In this document: piece after piece, positions 13,095-24,739 of the stretch
Position numbering within the stretch: position 1 is the stretch's first letter
How the letters are laid out: each line of letters starts with the position of its first letter
Source of the DNA: Epiperipatus broadwayi
Taxonomy: Eukaryota; Onychophora; Udeonychophora; Euonychophora; Peripatidae
Reading direction: 5' to 3'
Assembly: GCA_028023455.1 (NCBI GenBank)
Contig: JAQFVV010006232.1
Coordinates: forward strand, 1,479,928-1,543,927
DNA: 64,000 bases
Notes under the pieces: model-generated
The model's input: only the letters and a program-made list of their open reading frames with translations
What the model was told of the DNA's origin: nothing
Databases searched by the model: none
Position numbers and translations under genes: made by a program

Positions 13095-13180
13095 TTCTCA
13101 TACCTATATAATAAAATCCACATAAACTTTTATATATATATAATAAATAAAATATCCGTTAATTAAAAACAATATTGTAA

Positions 13181-13369
13181 TTATAATTGAAATAATATTT
13201 TTAACGGTTTATAAACAATTACAAACAATCTTAAAATCCGCAGAAGTACTTTCGGTTACTTTCTAACCTGCAGTTGAGGCAGGTTAGAAAGTAACTGAAA
13301 GTACTTCTGCAGATTTTAAGATTGTTTGTAATTGTTTATAAACCGTTAAAAATATTATTTCAATTATAA
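13181..13369. mobile_element. Near-perfect 189 bp palindrome
   Basis: Arms of 91 bp (13181-13271 and 13279-13369) pair around a 7 bp loop, AGTTGAG, with very few mismatches. Outer tips are TTATAATTG / CAATTATAA and inner tips CCTGC / GCAGG. Such high arm identity implies either recent insertion or active homogenisation. It differs in sequence from the hairpin 90 bp upstream and from Pal-A. Best described as a foldback MITE of unknown superfamily. Confidence 0.85.
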
Positions 13370-13399
13370 ATATATATATATATTAAGTTTTAGTAGTTG

Positions 13400-15716
13400 T
13401 TATTGGTGGAATATTAGGACATAATGAAGTGTATCAATAATGGCAAGTCATTAATATGACTTCCATTTGTAATAATAGAATAGAATGTGAAAAAGATATT
13501 ATCATAATGACAAATAATCAATGTGCTTCAAATCCAATCGGGATAGAACATGAGATGTTAAACTGGTAAACTTATCAAGATTCATATTAAATGAGCTTTA
13601 TAATACAATAGATGAAACGATTATAACTATGTATGAATAGATATTAAAATGTACTTGATCATTCTTTTGATTTGCAAAATGTAAATGAACAACCTTTTAA
13701 GAATGAGTATTTTAAATCAAACAGCCATACCATCTCTTCAGAAGTAATCCAAGGAATAAAATGAGAATAATTGCTTCAATTTAAGGTTGACAATTAGATC
13801 ATCAAAATGCTGCAAATAATTTTTTATATTGTATCATTAATAGGATGTACCTGACTTATCTTTGAGCACACAACCCATTATGAATCTATTGCTTTTCACA
13901 GCAATTAAATTTATTGGACATGAGTTTTGAAATTTCAAATGTCAAGCATATAAAGTTGATATACTAATAATCAACATATACCATTAGAATAACCAGACAT
14001 ATAATATAAGTAAACACCAAGTAACATTTAATTTAACAAAAGCAAAGAATTTTAAAAGCTATTAATCATATCAAAATACAAATGCTAAAATAAATAACCA
14101 TTTTAATATAGCATCTTTGATATAGCACCTATGTGAAAAAATGAAATTTCTTTCTATTTAATTACATATGTACTATGAGCTTTATAAATAAATTTCAGAA
14201 TTACTTAGTTTCTATTATTTCTTAAAATTGATTCTTAGTAAATCAAAAGATTTTATGTATATCAATATATGAAAGAAACTAATAGATGTAAAAGTAAACA
14301 GAATAACATATTCACTCTCTCAAACCAAGATGCTTCAGATTGGCCTATATAAATCAGAATTTAGGTTAAAGATAAGATGACCACTCTTATTTTTATAAAG
14401 CCTCTTTTGTGTTTGGGTTTGAGAGTTATCTTGTATTCAACACAGCATTTTTGAGTTTCTATAAATTAGTACAGCACATATGAAAAAAGGTGAAATTCTT
14501 CCTATTTAACTAACTTATTAATTAATGAAGCACATTACACATCCCAATTTAAAGTGGGTTACAAAATAATAATTTATTAATGAAATAAAAATCCATTGTT
14601 TAATTTTTTTTAACTAAGTTTTATAATATTGTTTATTTTGAAAATTTTAAAAAGTATATAAAAGAATAAGAGCTTATTCCAAATGACAATGTTGATACAT
14701 GATTTTTAAATGTATAAATTAAGTATTGAAGTCAGGATGTGGACAAAACATGATAAGAAAAATGTTCCAAAGAAAAACTTTTAATAGAAATCTTCCCCTT
14801 CTGTGACCAATCCAATTTTGAAATTTAAAAATAATGCATAGAAAACAATACAAATGTTAATAATCTTGAAAACAGCCATGATTTTTATTGTGATAGCACT
14901 AAATGCAGTTTTTAAAAGCATTCTCTTTAGTCATTTTTAATGCTACTTTTGTCCTTTAAATTCAATATGTCAGTAGCTCACACAGCAAACTATATTCCTA
15001 TTTATTTGTTTACTTACTGATCTTAAAGCTATAAACAAACTTGATCGGCTCTTCTCATTGTTCTGATGACTGCACAAAGACTCATCAATTTTATTTAAAT
15101 ACTTATAATTAATTTTACAAAATATTTTCATAACAATTAATAAGAAATAAATTTTTTATGCATATATTTATTTATTTTTAATTATTTTTATTTTTTAAAA
15201 TTTACATTAAACAAATGCTTCAATAAACTAAAAAAAATCATGACAAAAAATGTACATTTATGATCTGTCAAAATTTAGTAGTATCACTATTTGGGGATAA
15301 TTTAGTAACTATAAATACAATTTTTAATATTAGAACTGTATTTCATAGATTTATAATATATTTTATAATTATTCTTTTAGATTCTATGATCAAACTTCAG
15401 ATAATAAAGATAATAATTGATCAATAATAAAAAAAAATTAAAAATCATTGTTAGAATTATGCAATTCAATGTAATTTATGTTGTTATTATTATTATTCTT
15501 TTAATATTTAGAAGGTTCAAATGTGATTTTTTAGAATATTATTTGTTTATAAGTTTTGATTAAAAATTAAAAATTAAACTTTTCCTTCAAATTATCACTG
15601 GGTTTTGGTGGAAAATAGTTAAATACATAATTATGATTAATTCAAAGATTGTATCAAAAATAATAAATATTAATAGGATATGAATACTTAAATACATGTT
15701 TAAAAACATACTAATT
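13400..15716. other. AT-rich DNA with no recognised gene
   Basis: Only a weak dispersed duplication is seen: AGCACCTATGTGAAAAAATG near 14124 resembles AGCACATATGAAAAAAGGTG near 14473. Nothing else is supported. Confidence 0.45.
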
Positions 15717-16863
15717 TAACTTAAAACAGGCAAAACTCACTATACATATTGCCACACACATCAAGCTAGAGTAAACAATGGATGCCAGAAGGCTTGTGCA
15801 TAAAATCCCCATCTAGTGCCTACTCATCCAATATCCCCAGACTAGTTTCTGGCTTGTGGCCTTCATCAGTGAGGAGCCTTGGATCTGAGAGCACTGCACC
15901 TAGATCTTAGGATTTAATGCAACCCTCCAGCAAACATCTTTGATCTCCTTTTAACTACAAAACTATGAATCTTAAACTTAAAACACCTTAATGTTTTCAA
16001 TCCAAGCCCATTAGCTTATATTGTCATATGGGTCTGAACCCAGTTCAGTACCCATACATTTTGGTGTCTTTGGTTTTTTTATTAACCATAGCCATCACTA
16101 TCCTATTAGGCAGGATTGGTTTTAAGCCAATAAACATCACATGACCACCACCTCTTATGCTTGTGTATAACTGTTGTTAAAACAGGCAAAACTCACTATA
16201 TGTATTGCCACACACAGCAAGCCAGAGTAATCAATTGATTCCAGAAGGCTTGTGCATAAAATCCCCATCTAGGGCCTACTCATCCAATATCCCCAGACTA
16301 GTTTCTGGCTTGTGGCCTTTGTCAGCAAGGAGCAATACATATAGTGAGTTTTGTCTGTTTTAACAACAGTTATACACAAGCATAAGAGGTGGTGGTCATG
16401 TGACATTTATTGGCTTAAAACCAATCCTGCCTAATAGGATAGTGATGACTATAGTTATTAAAGAACCAAAGACACCAAAATATATGGGTGCTGAACTGGG
16501 TACAGACCCATATGACTATATAAGCTAATGGCTTGGATTGAAAACATTAAGGTGTTTTCAGTTTAAGACTCATAGTTTTGTAGTTAAAAGGAAATAAAAG
16601 GTGGTTGCTGGAGGGTTGCATTAAATCCTAAGATCTAGGTGCAGTGCTCTCAGATCCAAGGATCCTCACTGATCAAGGCCACAAGCCAGAAACTAGTCTG
16701 GGGATATTGGATGAGTAGGCACTAGATGGGAATTTTATGCACAAGCCTTCTGGCAACCATTGATTACTCTAATTTGCTTTGTGTGGTAATACGTATAGTG
16801 AGTTTTTCCTGTTTTAACAAGTTATACACAAGCATAAGAGGTGGTGGTCATGTGATGTTTAAT
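15717..16863. mobile_element. Pal-A composite: tandem plus head-to-head units
   Basis: One unit of about 456 bp starts TTAAAACAGGCAAAACTCAC at 15721. A second partial unit starts with the same sequence at 16177. At 16332 the sequence flips and runs as the reverse complement of the unit to 16863, ending GTTTTAACAAG...GTCATGTGATG. Shared landmarks are CCCCATCTAG, CCAATATCCCCAGACTAG and GGTGTCTTTGGTT. Together this is a large foldback. No open frame or transposase resemblance was seen, so it is probably non-autonomous. Confidence 0.8.
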
Positions 16864-17559
16864 TTAACCTAACTACAGTTAATGGAAATAAACTCTTAAA
16901 GCATTGTTAAATAATATATAAATAATCTTATCTGGAGTCCTCATAGTTGCAACTATATCTTTGTATATGACTTTGTCCAAGGATGTGTATATATAAAAAT
17001 CTCCTTTCTTTAGAGCTAGATAAAATTTTTGGCATTAAAATATTTTTTTTTAATATTTTAAATTCTTTTTTCAGGTTATACTTTTTGTAAATATTTTAAA
17101 CTACATTTGATTTTTAGCATTCAAAGCTGTATATTTAATTTCATCAGCATTACATGGAAAAAGGCTATTGAAATTCAAAAGTATAGATATGTCAGCTACT
17201 ACTTTAGCAAGTTGGAAGAACACAATTTTGGAATAATCAGCAATGTAGCATTAAGATTTTTAAATGCTCATCCAAGTCTATTCTGTTGCATTCTATAATT
17301 ACTTCATTATGTTAAATAAAAGAAAACTTTCTATTTCAGCATATGATACCAGATATTTATATGTTTACCATATTGGTCTACTGCAAATTAGTCTTAAACG
17401 TTGGTCTTTGTAAGTTTCAATAATAAGTAAACCAATGTTGATTTTGCATGCAAATACTTAGTACTTCCAATGGAATGGCACTTCTACTTGAACTAATTTT
17501 TATACATTTCCTTCACTGAGATGCAATCAATCCAAATACAAACATTATTGTTTAAATAA

Positions 17560-18010
17560 GACATTGTTTTGCCATTAACATTTTACAGAATAAAACTAAA
17601 TAAACATCACATGTCATCAGTAATGCTGTTCAATATGAAAAAAAAAATTTCATCATGTGATATTTATTCACAATCTTAGCCAGAGAATAGAGATGCAGTA
17701 GTTGTTAATAAACTAAGAATATGTGTATATGTAAATACTGAACTGATTTCAAATCTATATAACTATATTGAAAACATTAATATGATCTTTCAATTTCAGC
17801 TACTTATTTGATAGTAAAACGGAGAAGTAAAAACTAGCTGTTAGAAGAAAAGTGCATTAGATCCAAGTGCATTGCTCCAAAACTACTAAATTCCTCACTG
17901 ATAAAAGCCATACGTTAAGAACGAATCTGTGGATATTAAATAGGACAGGAGTAGATAAGAATTTTTTAAGCATTATTATCTGACATCTACTTATCATCAA
18001 AGCTTGCATA
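17560..18010. repeat. Heavily decayed Pal-A copy
   Basis: The order of landmarks follows the reverse-oriented Pal-A unit, with heavy divergence: AAATAAACATCACATG near 17598, TTGAAAACATTAATATG near 17767, then a CCTCACTGATAAAAGCC-like piece near 17893 and GTGGATATTAAATAGG near 17928. Recognisable only by comparison with 16333-16863. Confidence 0.45.
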
Positions 18011-18019
18011 AGTAGCATA

Positions 18020-19610
18020 AATGTGGAGGAGGAAAAATAATATTATAATTATCTTGATTTTTTATTTATTTTAAAATATCTTTTTGTCTATTTCAAAGCA
18101 TCTTCTAATGGATTATTTTTCAATTAGTCGTTTTATTTTAACAAATTAAGATATAGCTATTTTTTAAAACAGTTAAAGATTCTATGCTTTATTAAAAAAA
18201 TATTTCTTTCATTACGGTAGTAACTAATTGTATTTTTTGTTAAATTTATTAATATATTATCATATAATTTACTTTTTAATATAAAATGAATTGCATCATT
18301 AAAAAATATAATATCGTAGTGCATATGTATTTTTTACGATAATTTTATATCTTTTTCTCATTTAAATTTTTATAAAGAATTTGTTATATCTTAATCCAAT
18401 ATTCTAGATGTAATTTTAAATATTATTTAGCAAAATAGCTTTTTATACTTCCCCACTTTCTCTTCATTAGCGATTTCTTTTTTAGTTACTACACACTTTC
18501 ATTTGAACTGTTCCCTTTCCTACATTTATTTGAAAACAAACTAAATAAAATAATCTTTGCAATTATTTTTCCAATACTAACTCCATTATACACAATTAAA
18601 TGACATTGTTTGTATTATTCTCTCTTTTAGATTAAAGTGCTAATTTATTCCTAGACAGTTTAAACTTTATTAATTTAAATATGTGATTCCTATTGACCGC
18701 TAATATATATAATTTTGTGGTATAAAGTATCTGTTCAATAAACTATTATTTCCGACTTTGGCGTGCAATACAGACCTATAAAATTTTCAGATGTGATAAA
18801 ATATTCTCAAGTAATTTTAAATATTTCATTATGCGAGCTAACGATATTAGTGCAACGATAGACCAATCTTTTAATTCAGTGATATACTCTATACATTAAA
18901 AAGTCATTGTAAACTATATCTATCATAAGTTACAATTAGTTATTAGTTCTAGGAAAATAACTATTTATGTTCGATAAATACTTTTTATTTTTTTAAAAAA
19001 AAAAATAAAGATGTTTAACCTCTTTTGTAAATGAAAAAGAAAGTATAACTTTCATTAGGGAAAAAAATTCTGATTCTATAAAAAACAAACAAAAAAATAA
19101 CAAAGTCAATCACAAGTTATTTATAGAAAAAACCATACGGACATTATTAGTAAATTAACGAAATTTTTAACTACACAGTACTCATTGATAAAAGATTAAT
19201 AAGCACAAATCATACTCATAATATTATCAATGACTCCTCTATTAACAATAGATTCTTCTGTAACATTGCAACATTGGCTGCATACTATAATCTTTTTTCC
19301 AATACTTTTACTATTCTTTGCAAGGTGACATAGTCAGTGTTGGACAACAATTTAATTTCCACTATGGAATTTATTTAGGTATGGTGATGGAGAATAAATT
19401 GCAAATATACAATAGCTGGCATTAAAGAATAGAAAAATAAATTGTTTCATTTTGATTCTTAACAAGCTATATACTATTTGAACAAAAATACAAGTAAAAG
19501 GATTATAGGCTAAATAAAAATTATATGCCAAAATCTATACACATTCTTTTCATTTTTGGTATTAAAACTACTACTAAGTGCTCTTTTTTAAATAAAGTTG
19601 TTATTGAATC
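18020..19610. other. AT-rich stretch that keeps CpG; no gene found
   Basis: No supported coding sequence. About 14 CpG dinucleotides occur between 18.1 and 19.3 kb, against about two in the first 1.9 kb of the window. No repeat structure was noticed, so this may be unmethylated or non-TE DNA. Confidence 0.4.
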
Positions 19611-19620
19611 ATTATGTAAT

Positions 19621-19984
19621 AGTTGCATTTTTATATTGGACTATTTCCATGCTAGTACTGTCACTGGTCAGGCCAGCAACACCCGAAGAAGAGGGGAGAA
19701 AAATGCCTCTCAAAACATTGTGCATATATTAACCTGTTGGCTGTGATATTACTAACAGTTGGCGTCATATACTAACCTGTTTGCTGTGATATTATTAACA
19801 GTTGTTGCATATACTCACCTGTTTGCTATGATTTTACAAACAGTTGGTGCATATACTAACCTGTTTGTTGTGATATTACTAACAGTTGAATGGATTTGGA
19901 ATATTTAAAATAAAATTAAACTTTTCTAAAGACATTCAACACACATATTAGATGATGGAAATAGTCCAACATAAAAATACAGCT
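19621..19984 (+). mobile_element. Penelope-type 3'-end remnant between inverted repeats
   Basis: The segment is bounded by inverted 30 bp ends (19621-19650 and 19955-19984). The inner 24 bp differ at one base (TTGGACTATTTCCAT core). The last 90 bp match the 3' end of the Penelope-like element at 61.1-61.2 kb (GACATTCAACA..., then GATGGAAATAGTCCAACAT). A GAAGAAGAGGGGAG...GCCTCT hairpin lies at 19685-19710, equivalent to 61061-61088. No reverse transcriptase part is present. Inverted terminal pieces are a known Penelope-element feature. Confidence 0.55.
19720..19888. repeat. 42 bp tandem repeat, four units
   Basis: Units at 19720-19761, 19762-19804, 19805-19846 and 19847-19888 each read roughly CATATACTAACCTGTTTGCTG then GATATTACTAACAGTTG. 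Only one diverged unit is present at the matching place near 61.1 kb, so the expansion happened in this copy. Confidence 0.9.
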
Positions 19985-20475
19985 AGAACACCATCATCAC
20001 AAATCTTCAGGAAAACATTATATAATAGTGTATGTATTTTAAAATATAAATTTTTAAAATAGGTTAATATCAGCAAATATTTTGTTTATCATTTAAAAAA
20101 AACAATTTAATGAATTAAAATCAACAGTCATGTTCAAAAGTACTCACAAATTAGATTGCAGTATTTTGTTTATTTCCATGGAAGAAAATATAACAAAGTT
20201 CTGTGAAGAAGAGTGTTTAGTAATTTATAAATTAAAACTTTACTATATGATTATATACCTCTATTTAAAGACCTATAATATATCCATTGGTATTTGGTAT
20301 GTAATAAATTAAAAAAACTGATAACCAAAATTTTCCATACAATACCATAAATTTTAAAAAACTGAGTCTGAAAATTATTTACTGCATTACAAGTAAAGAA
20401 CTTCTTTACAGAACTGCTCATAAACAATTGTATGTCATTATCATTTTGTAAGGAAATGAATCACTCTGCTTTTAT

Positions 20476-20840
20476 TTGTCTGTCAAACTGATAAATAATC
20501 TATATTGTAACCAGACAAGAACCAACCCCACTCTTCGTTGGTTTTTATTTCCTGACAAGCATTTTTCAGAAAGGAATTATCGATTGGCATTCCCCAATGC
20601 AGACATACCCCATCTACAACAATATTTTCTGCTCATCAGAGGATGTAGCACCATAGAGATTGGAAGCATCTAGAAATTTATGTGTTTGGTTTCCCAAATG
20701 GTGCCACTAGAATTCCATCTCACTACAACCTCACTTACCATCATCTGGTTATGCCAAACATAGCTCAGGAGGCATGAGATTCTTGTGAGCAAGATGCAAT
20801 GAATAACTAGTGATGCAAAAATGGAACTAAACAATTAGAT
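20476..20840. other. Locally G+C-richer segment, unidentified
   Basis: Between 20.48 and 20.84 kb the base composition is noticeably less AT-rich and a 65-codon frame is open on the plus strand (20476-20673). Neither strand gave a translation I recognise. It could be a decayed SINE or retrogene piece. Confidence 0.3.
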
Positions 20841-20914
20841 TAATTTTTAATAACAATTTTATTAACAATAATTCATTGGCAAGTCCTTCTAATATAGTTC
20901 ATATAATGAGAAGA

Positions 20915-21700
20915 AGTTTAGGAATATTTCAGGTAGGTTATCCAAGCAAAAACCGATTTTTTAGTTTACATGATGAGAAGAAGTCTAAAAATACATTTCA
21001 GGTAGATATACATATACAATTAATATACAAGTATTAATAATCACATTTTGATGCTGATAGAAGCATTTCAAGTAGGGATGCAGATAATATATAAGTGTTC
21101 ACAATCACCTTCTGATGTTGATAGAAGCATTTCAGATAGATATACATATACAATTAGTAAACAAATGTTTTTGACCATTTATTCTAGTCTGTAGAAGCAT
21201 TTTAAGCAGGTACACATATATAATTTATAAATAAATGTTTTTGACTATTGATTTCAAATCTATAGAAGCATTTAAAGTAGATGAACAAATAATATCAGTA
21301 TTATACTTGTTATTCCAGTTATGTGAATGCATTTTAGGTAGATGTACATATAATATCAGTATTGCAATTATTAATCAAGGTTTGTGAAAGCATTTCAGGT
21401 AGGTATACATATTATATTAATACATAAATGTTTGTAATCATTTATTCCAGATCTGTAGAAATATTTTGAGTAGATGTACAGATAAAATCAGTATTACCAT
21501 TATTATTCCAGGTATGTAAAAGCATTTCAGGTAGATATACATATTATATTAATACATCAATGATTGTAGTCATTTATTCCAGGTCAGTAGAAACATTTTG
21601 AGTAGATGTGCAGATAATATCAGTAGTGCAATTATTATTTCAGGTAGGTGAAAGCATTCCAGGTAGATGTATATTTATATACATACATTTTATTATTTTA
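20915..21700. repeat. Minisatellite of 62-76 bp units, about 12 copies
   Basis: The motif (T/A)GAAGCATTTCAGGTAGATATAC recurs in variant form near 20922, 20989, 21059, 21121, 21187, 21263, 21325, 21387, 21453, 21517, 21588 and 21652. Alternate units differ (REGULAR A: AAGCATTTCAGGTAG; B: AAACATTTTGAGTAG), hinting at a higher-order dimer of about 135 bp between 21387 and 21652. Confidence 0.85.
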
Positions 21701-21930
21701 TTATGATACAGCTAAAATGCATATAAATATTTATAGCTCATATAGCATTTTATTATTTTAAAGAATCATTACAGGTAGCTAAACAGGTAATATTAGCAAT
21801 TTCATATTTGTGGAGCATTTATAATCCAATCCAGTATAGATGTATATTCATACACATACATTTTATTATTTTATTAAGATACAGCTAAAATGCATATAAG
21901 TATTTATGGTTCATATGAAATAATTATTAC
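21655..21930. repeat. Direct duplication, ~90 bp, period about 180 bp
   Basis: GTATATTTATATACATACATTTTATTATTTTATTA...GATACAGCTAAAATGCATATAA occurs near 21668 and again near 21843. The segment continues directly from the 62-76 bp minisatellite and may be a larger repeat built on it. Confidence 0.7.
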
Positions 21931-21989
21931 AATTATTATTAGAAGCATTTCTATCATTTGAACCTATCTTAACTTTTATGAAATAATTG

Positions 21990-23440
21990 GCATTTAATTA
22001 ATGAAATATATAACACATATATATGTGTGTGAGTGTTTTCAATTAAATAACGATTTTCATTTCTTGTTTTCATTTTTAAATAAAGTTAAAAAAAAACTAT
22101 TGTCAACTTTTGACTGAAGTTAATAATTGATTGTGAAAACTTTTCTTAAGATTAATAATATAACATTTTCTCCCTTTTGTAAATTAATAGCTACAATTTT
22201 AATTCATATTTTATTGTAATTGAATCATTTTTAATTGCTTACCTCTAAATTTCATGTCCTCATTTATTACTGCATTACTAAATAACTGGGGGGGGGGTCT
22301 GTCTTGAACAGCACATTAAACCTTCTAGGAAGTGCTTGGAGTTCACATTTTGCAGATGGAAAGAGAACAAGCGGTCTCTAGCTAAAGATCATATTATGAT
22401 GATTTTTCATTAGACTGTTTGATGGTTTCATTAAGTCATTTTTTTAGTAGTCTTGTAGCTAAATCTTGTATATATAAATCAATTAACTATAATAATACTA
22501 ATAATAACTTCTACTGATTTGCCACACTATTTATATTTTTTCTCTCTGACAAATGGATTCAGCTTACATGTTCCTTTTCTTCTATTGGTAGCAGCTTTTT
22601 CATCCTTGTCTGTGTTTTATTAATCCCCCAGATCATTGGACAGTTTCTCTTTGGTGGGAACAGACTTGTAATTAGATTTTTTGATTATCTGCTTTCATGT
22701 GTTGTAAAATCTTGATTTTTTTATTGCCTACAGCATGGTGATTTGACACCTAGAGTTATTCTGTCTTAGAAGTTTTCTTCAATCAGAGTTTTAATGTTTG
22801 AAGATTTTTTTATTTAATTGATAATAAAGAAAGATTTATATTTTTTTTAATTGCAAATATAAACACCTTTGCTTTTTTCTTTTTTTTTCCATTTTGAAAA
22901 GTTTGATTTTCTTTTCATTTGACCAAATTGTTATGAATTAACAAATTATCATTACTTCTTTTTCTTTAAAATATTTAGTTTGTCTTAAAATGTTATTAGT
23001 CCTTTTTTTAAAAAAATGTTACTAGTCTGACTTAAAATATTATTAGTCTTTTTAATTGGGTGGGGGTCTTCTAAATATATACATGAAACAGTATATCTGT
23101 TTCAATATGCAATAAGGCAAAATGTTCATGAAACATCCTAAGTTCTAGAATGTTAAGAAATAAATGTTGATATGCTTCCAAAAGCAACTACCTTTATTTT
23201 AAATCAAAGTAAGCATATAAAAAATCATGTGTTACAGTTGTTGCAACTTTAAACATCCCATTATCTGTATAAGTCACTATGTTGAAAGCAATTTTCTGGT
23301 AGACTTGTAAGCACTAACTAAAATACACTTCATCATTCTAAAATTATAAATAATTTATATAATGTTTCTATAAAATATATTTAATATCTTCAAGATGCAA
23401 AACAAGTGAAGGGTGGAACCTGTCATTAGACTGAATGAAT
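21990..23440. other. Intergenic DNA with a G10 run
   Basis: No gene recognised. A run of ten G lies near 22289-22298. The part from 22.3 to 22.8 kb is a little less AT-rich, without recognisable protein similarity. Confidence 0.4.
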
Positions 23441-23446
23441 GTCACA

Positions 23447-24730
23447 TTTAAGAGTACCAAACCCTCCATACAGTGGTGTGACCAAATGCAAGCTTTTATA
23501 TTCAATGGATGCAGGAAGGTTTGTACATAAAATCCCTATATAGTACCTATTTATCCAACATCTCCAGACTAGTTTCTAGCTTGTAGCTATTTCAGTGATG
23601 CCCCTAGGATTTGAGAGCATGACAGTTAGATCTTATAATATTATGTAACCCTCCATCAGCTAACTTTTACTAATTCAGTTAAGTATAAAGCTAGTAGCCA
23701 AATGTGAATACACAATAGTGATTTCAATAGAAGCTCATTTGCTTGTATAGTCATATAAATGCTGAACTTATAACTATACAAACAAATGAGCTTGGATTGA
23801 AAAGATTACTGTTTTTTTAATCTTAGGCTTCTAGCTTTATAGTTAACCAAATAGGTAAAAGTTGGTTCCTTGATGGTTGCATTACATTCTAAAATCTAGG
23901 TACAGTGTGTTCAAATCATGACTTCTCATTAAAGAAAGTTACAAGATAGAAACTAATTTGGGAATGTTGGACATTCCTGCATCCATTGATTATGAAGAAT
24001 TGCACTTGGTGATACTACTGTATGGAAAGTTTGACACTTTTATTAAAAGCATGTGTAAGCATATGAAATGGTGAACCTGTTATGTTTTGATGGTTTGTGC
24101 CTATGCTGCCTATAGGATAATGATTGTGGTTTTTGAAAAACCCAAGATTTAAGACAACAAAATGTATTCATATCTGCTTGTCCAGACAAGGAAATGAGCT
24201 TCAATTGGAAATATTATGGTATTTTCATCTTGGGCTCCTAGCTTACTAGATAACCAAATAGGTAAAAAGTAGCTGCTGGAGGGTTGCATTAGATCCTAAG
24301 ATCTAGGTTCAGTGCTCTCAAATCCAGGGCTCCTCACTGACAAAGGCCACAAGCCAGAAACTAGTCTGGGGATATTGGATGAGTAGGCACTATATGAGGA
24401 TTTTATGCACAAACCTCTGGCATCCATTGATTACTCTAGCTTGCTGTGTGTGGCAATATGTATAGTGAGTTTTGCCTGTTTTAAAACAGTTATGCATAAG
24501 CATAAGAAGTGGTGGTCATGTAATGTTTATTGACTTAAATCCAAGGCTCATAACTGATAAAAGCCACAAGCTAAAAACTAGCTAGGCACTAATAGGAATT
24601 GTATGCATAAACCTTCCTGCATTCATTAATTATGTAGGCTTGCACTTCATGGTACTACATGAGAGTTTGATAGTTTTATTAACAGCACATGAATTAGTGA
24701 TTAGTGATCATGAGATGTTTTGATGATATA
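23447..24730. mobile_element. Pal-A subfamily composite, diverged foldback
   Basis: A forward diverged unit (23447-23755) faces a reverse unit (about 23775-24010). Tips are ACCCTCCATACAGTGGTG near 23461 and TACTACTGTATGGAAAG near 24013. A better conserved reverse Pal-A unit follows at about 24240-24540 (AAACTAGTCTGGGGATATTG, GTGAGTTTTGCCTGTTTT). A third, decayed unit runs to about 24730. At least two age classes of one family are thus nested together. Confidence 0.7.
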
Positions 24731-24739
24731 TGTACTGAT

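Noticed and set aside
17107-17298. 63-codon open frame
   Set aside because: No similarity recognised, composition like surrounding AT-rich DNA, no splice or start context of note.
19720-19888. CRISPR-like spacing of short repeats
   Set aside because: Units are contiguous 42 bp tandem copies without unique spacers, in animal-type repeat DNA.
22289-22298. Run of ten G as a regulatory or G-quadruplex site
   Set aside because: A single homopolymer run is not enough; no further G tracts lie nearby to form a quadruplex.
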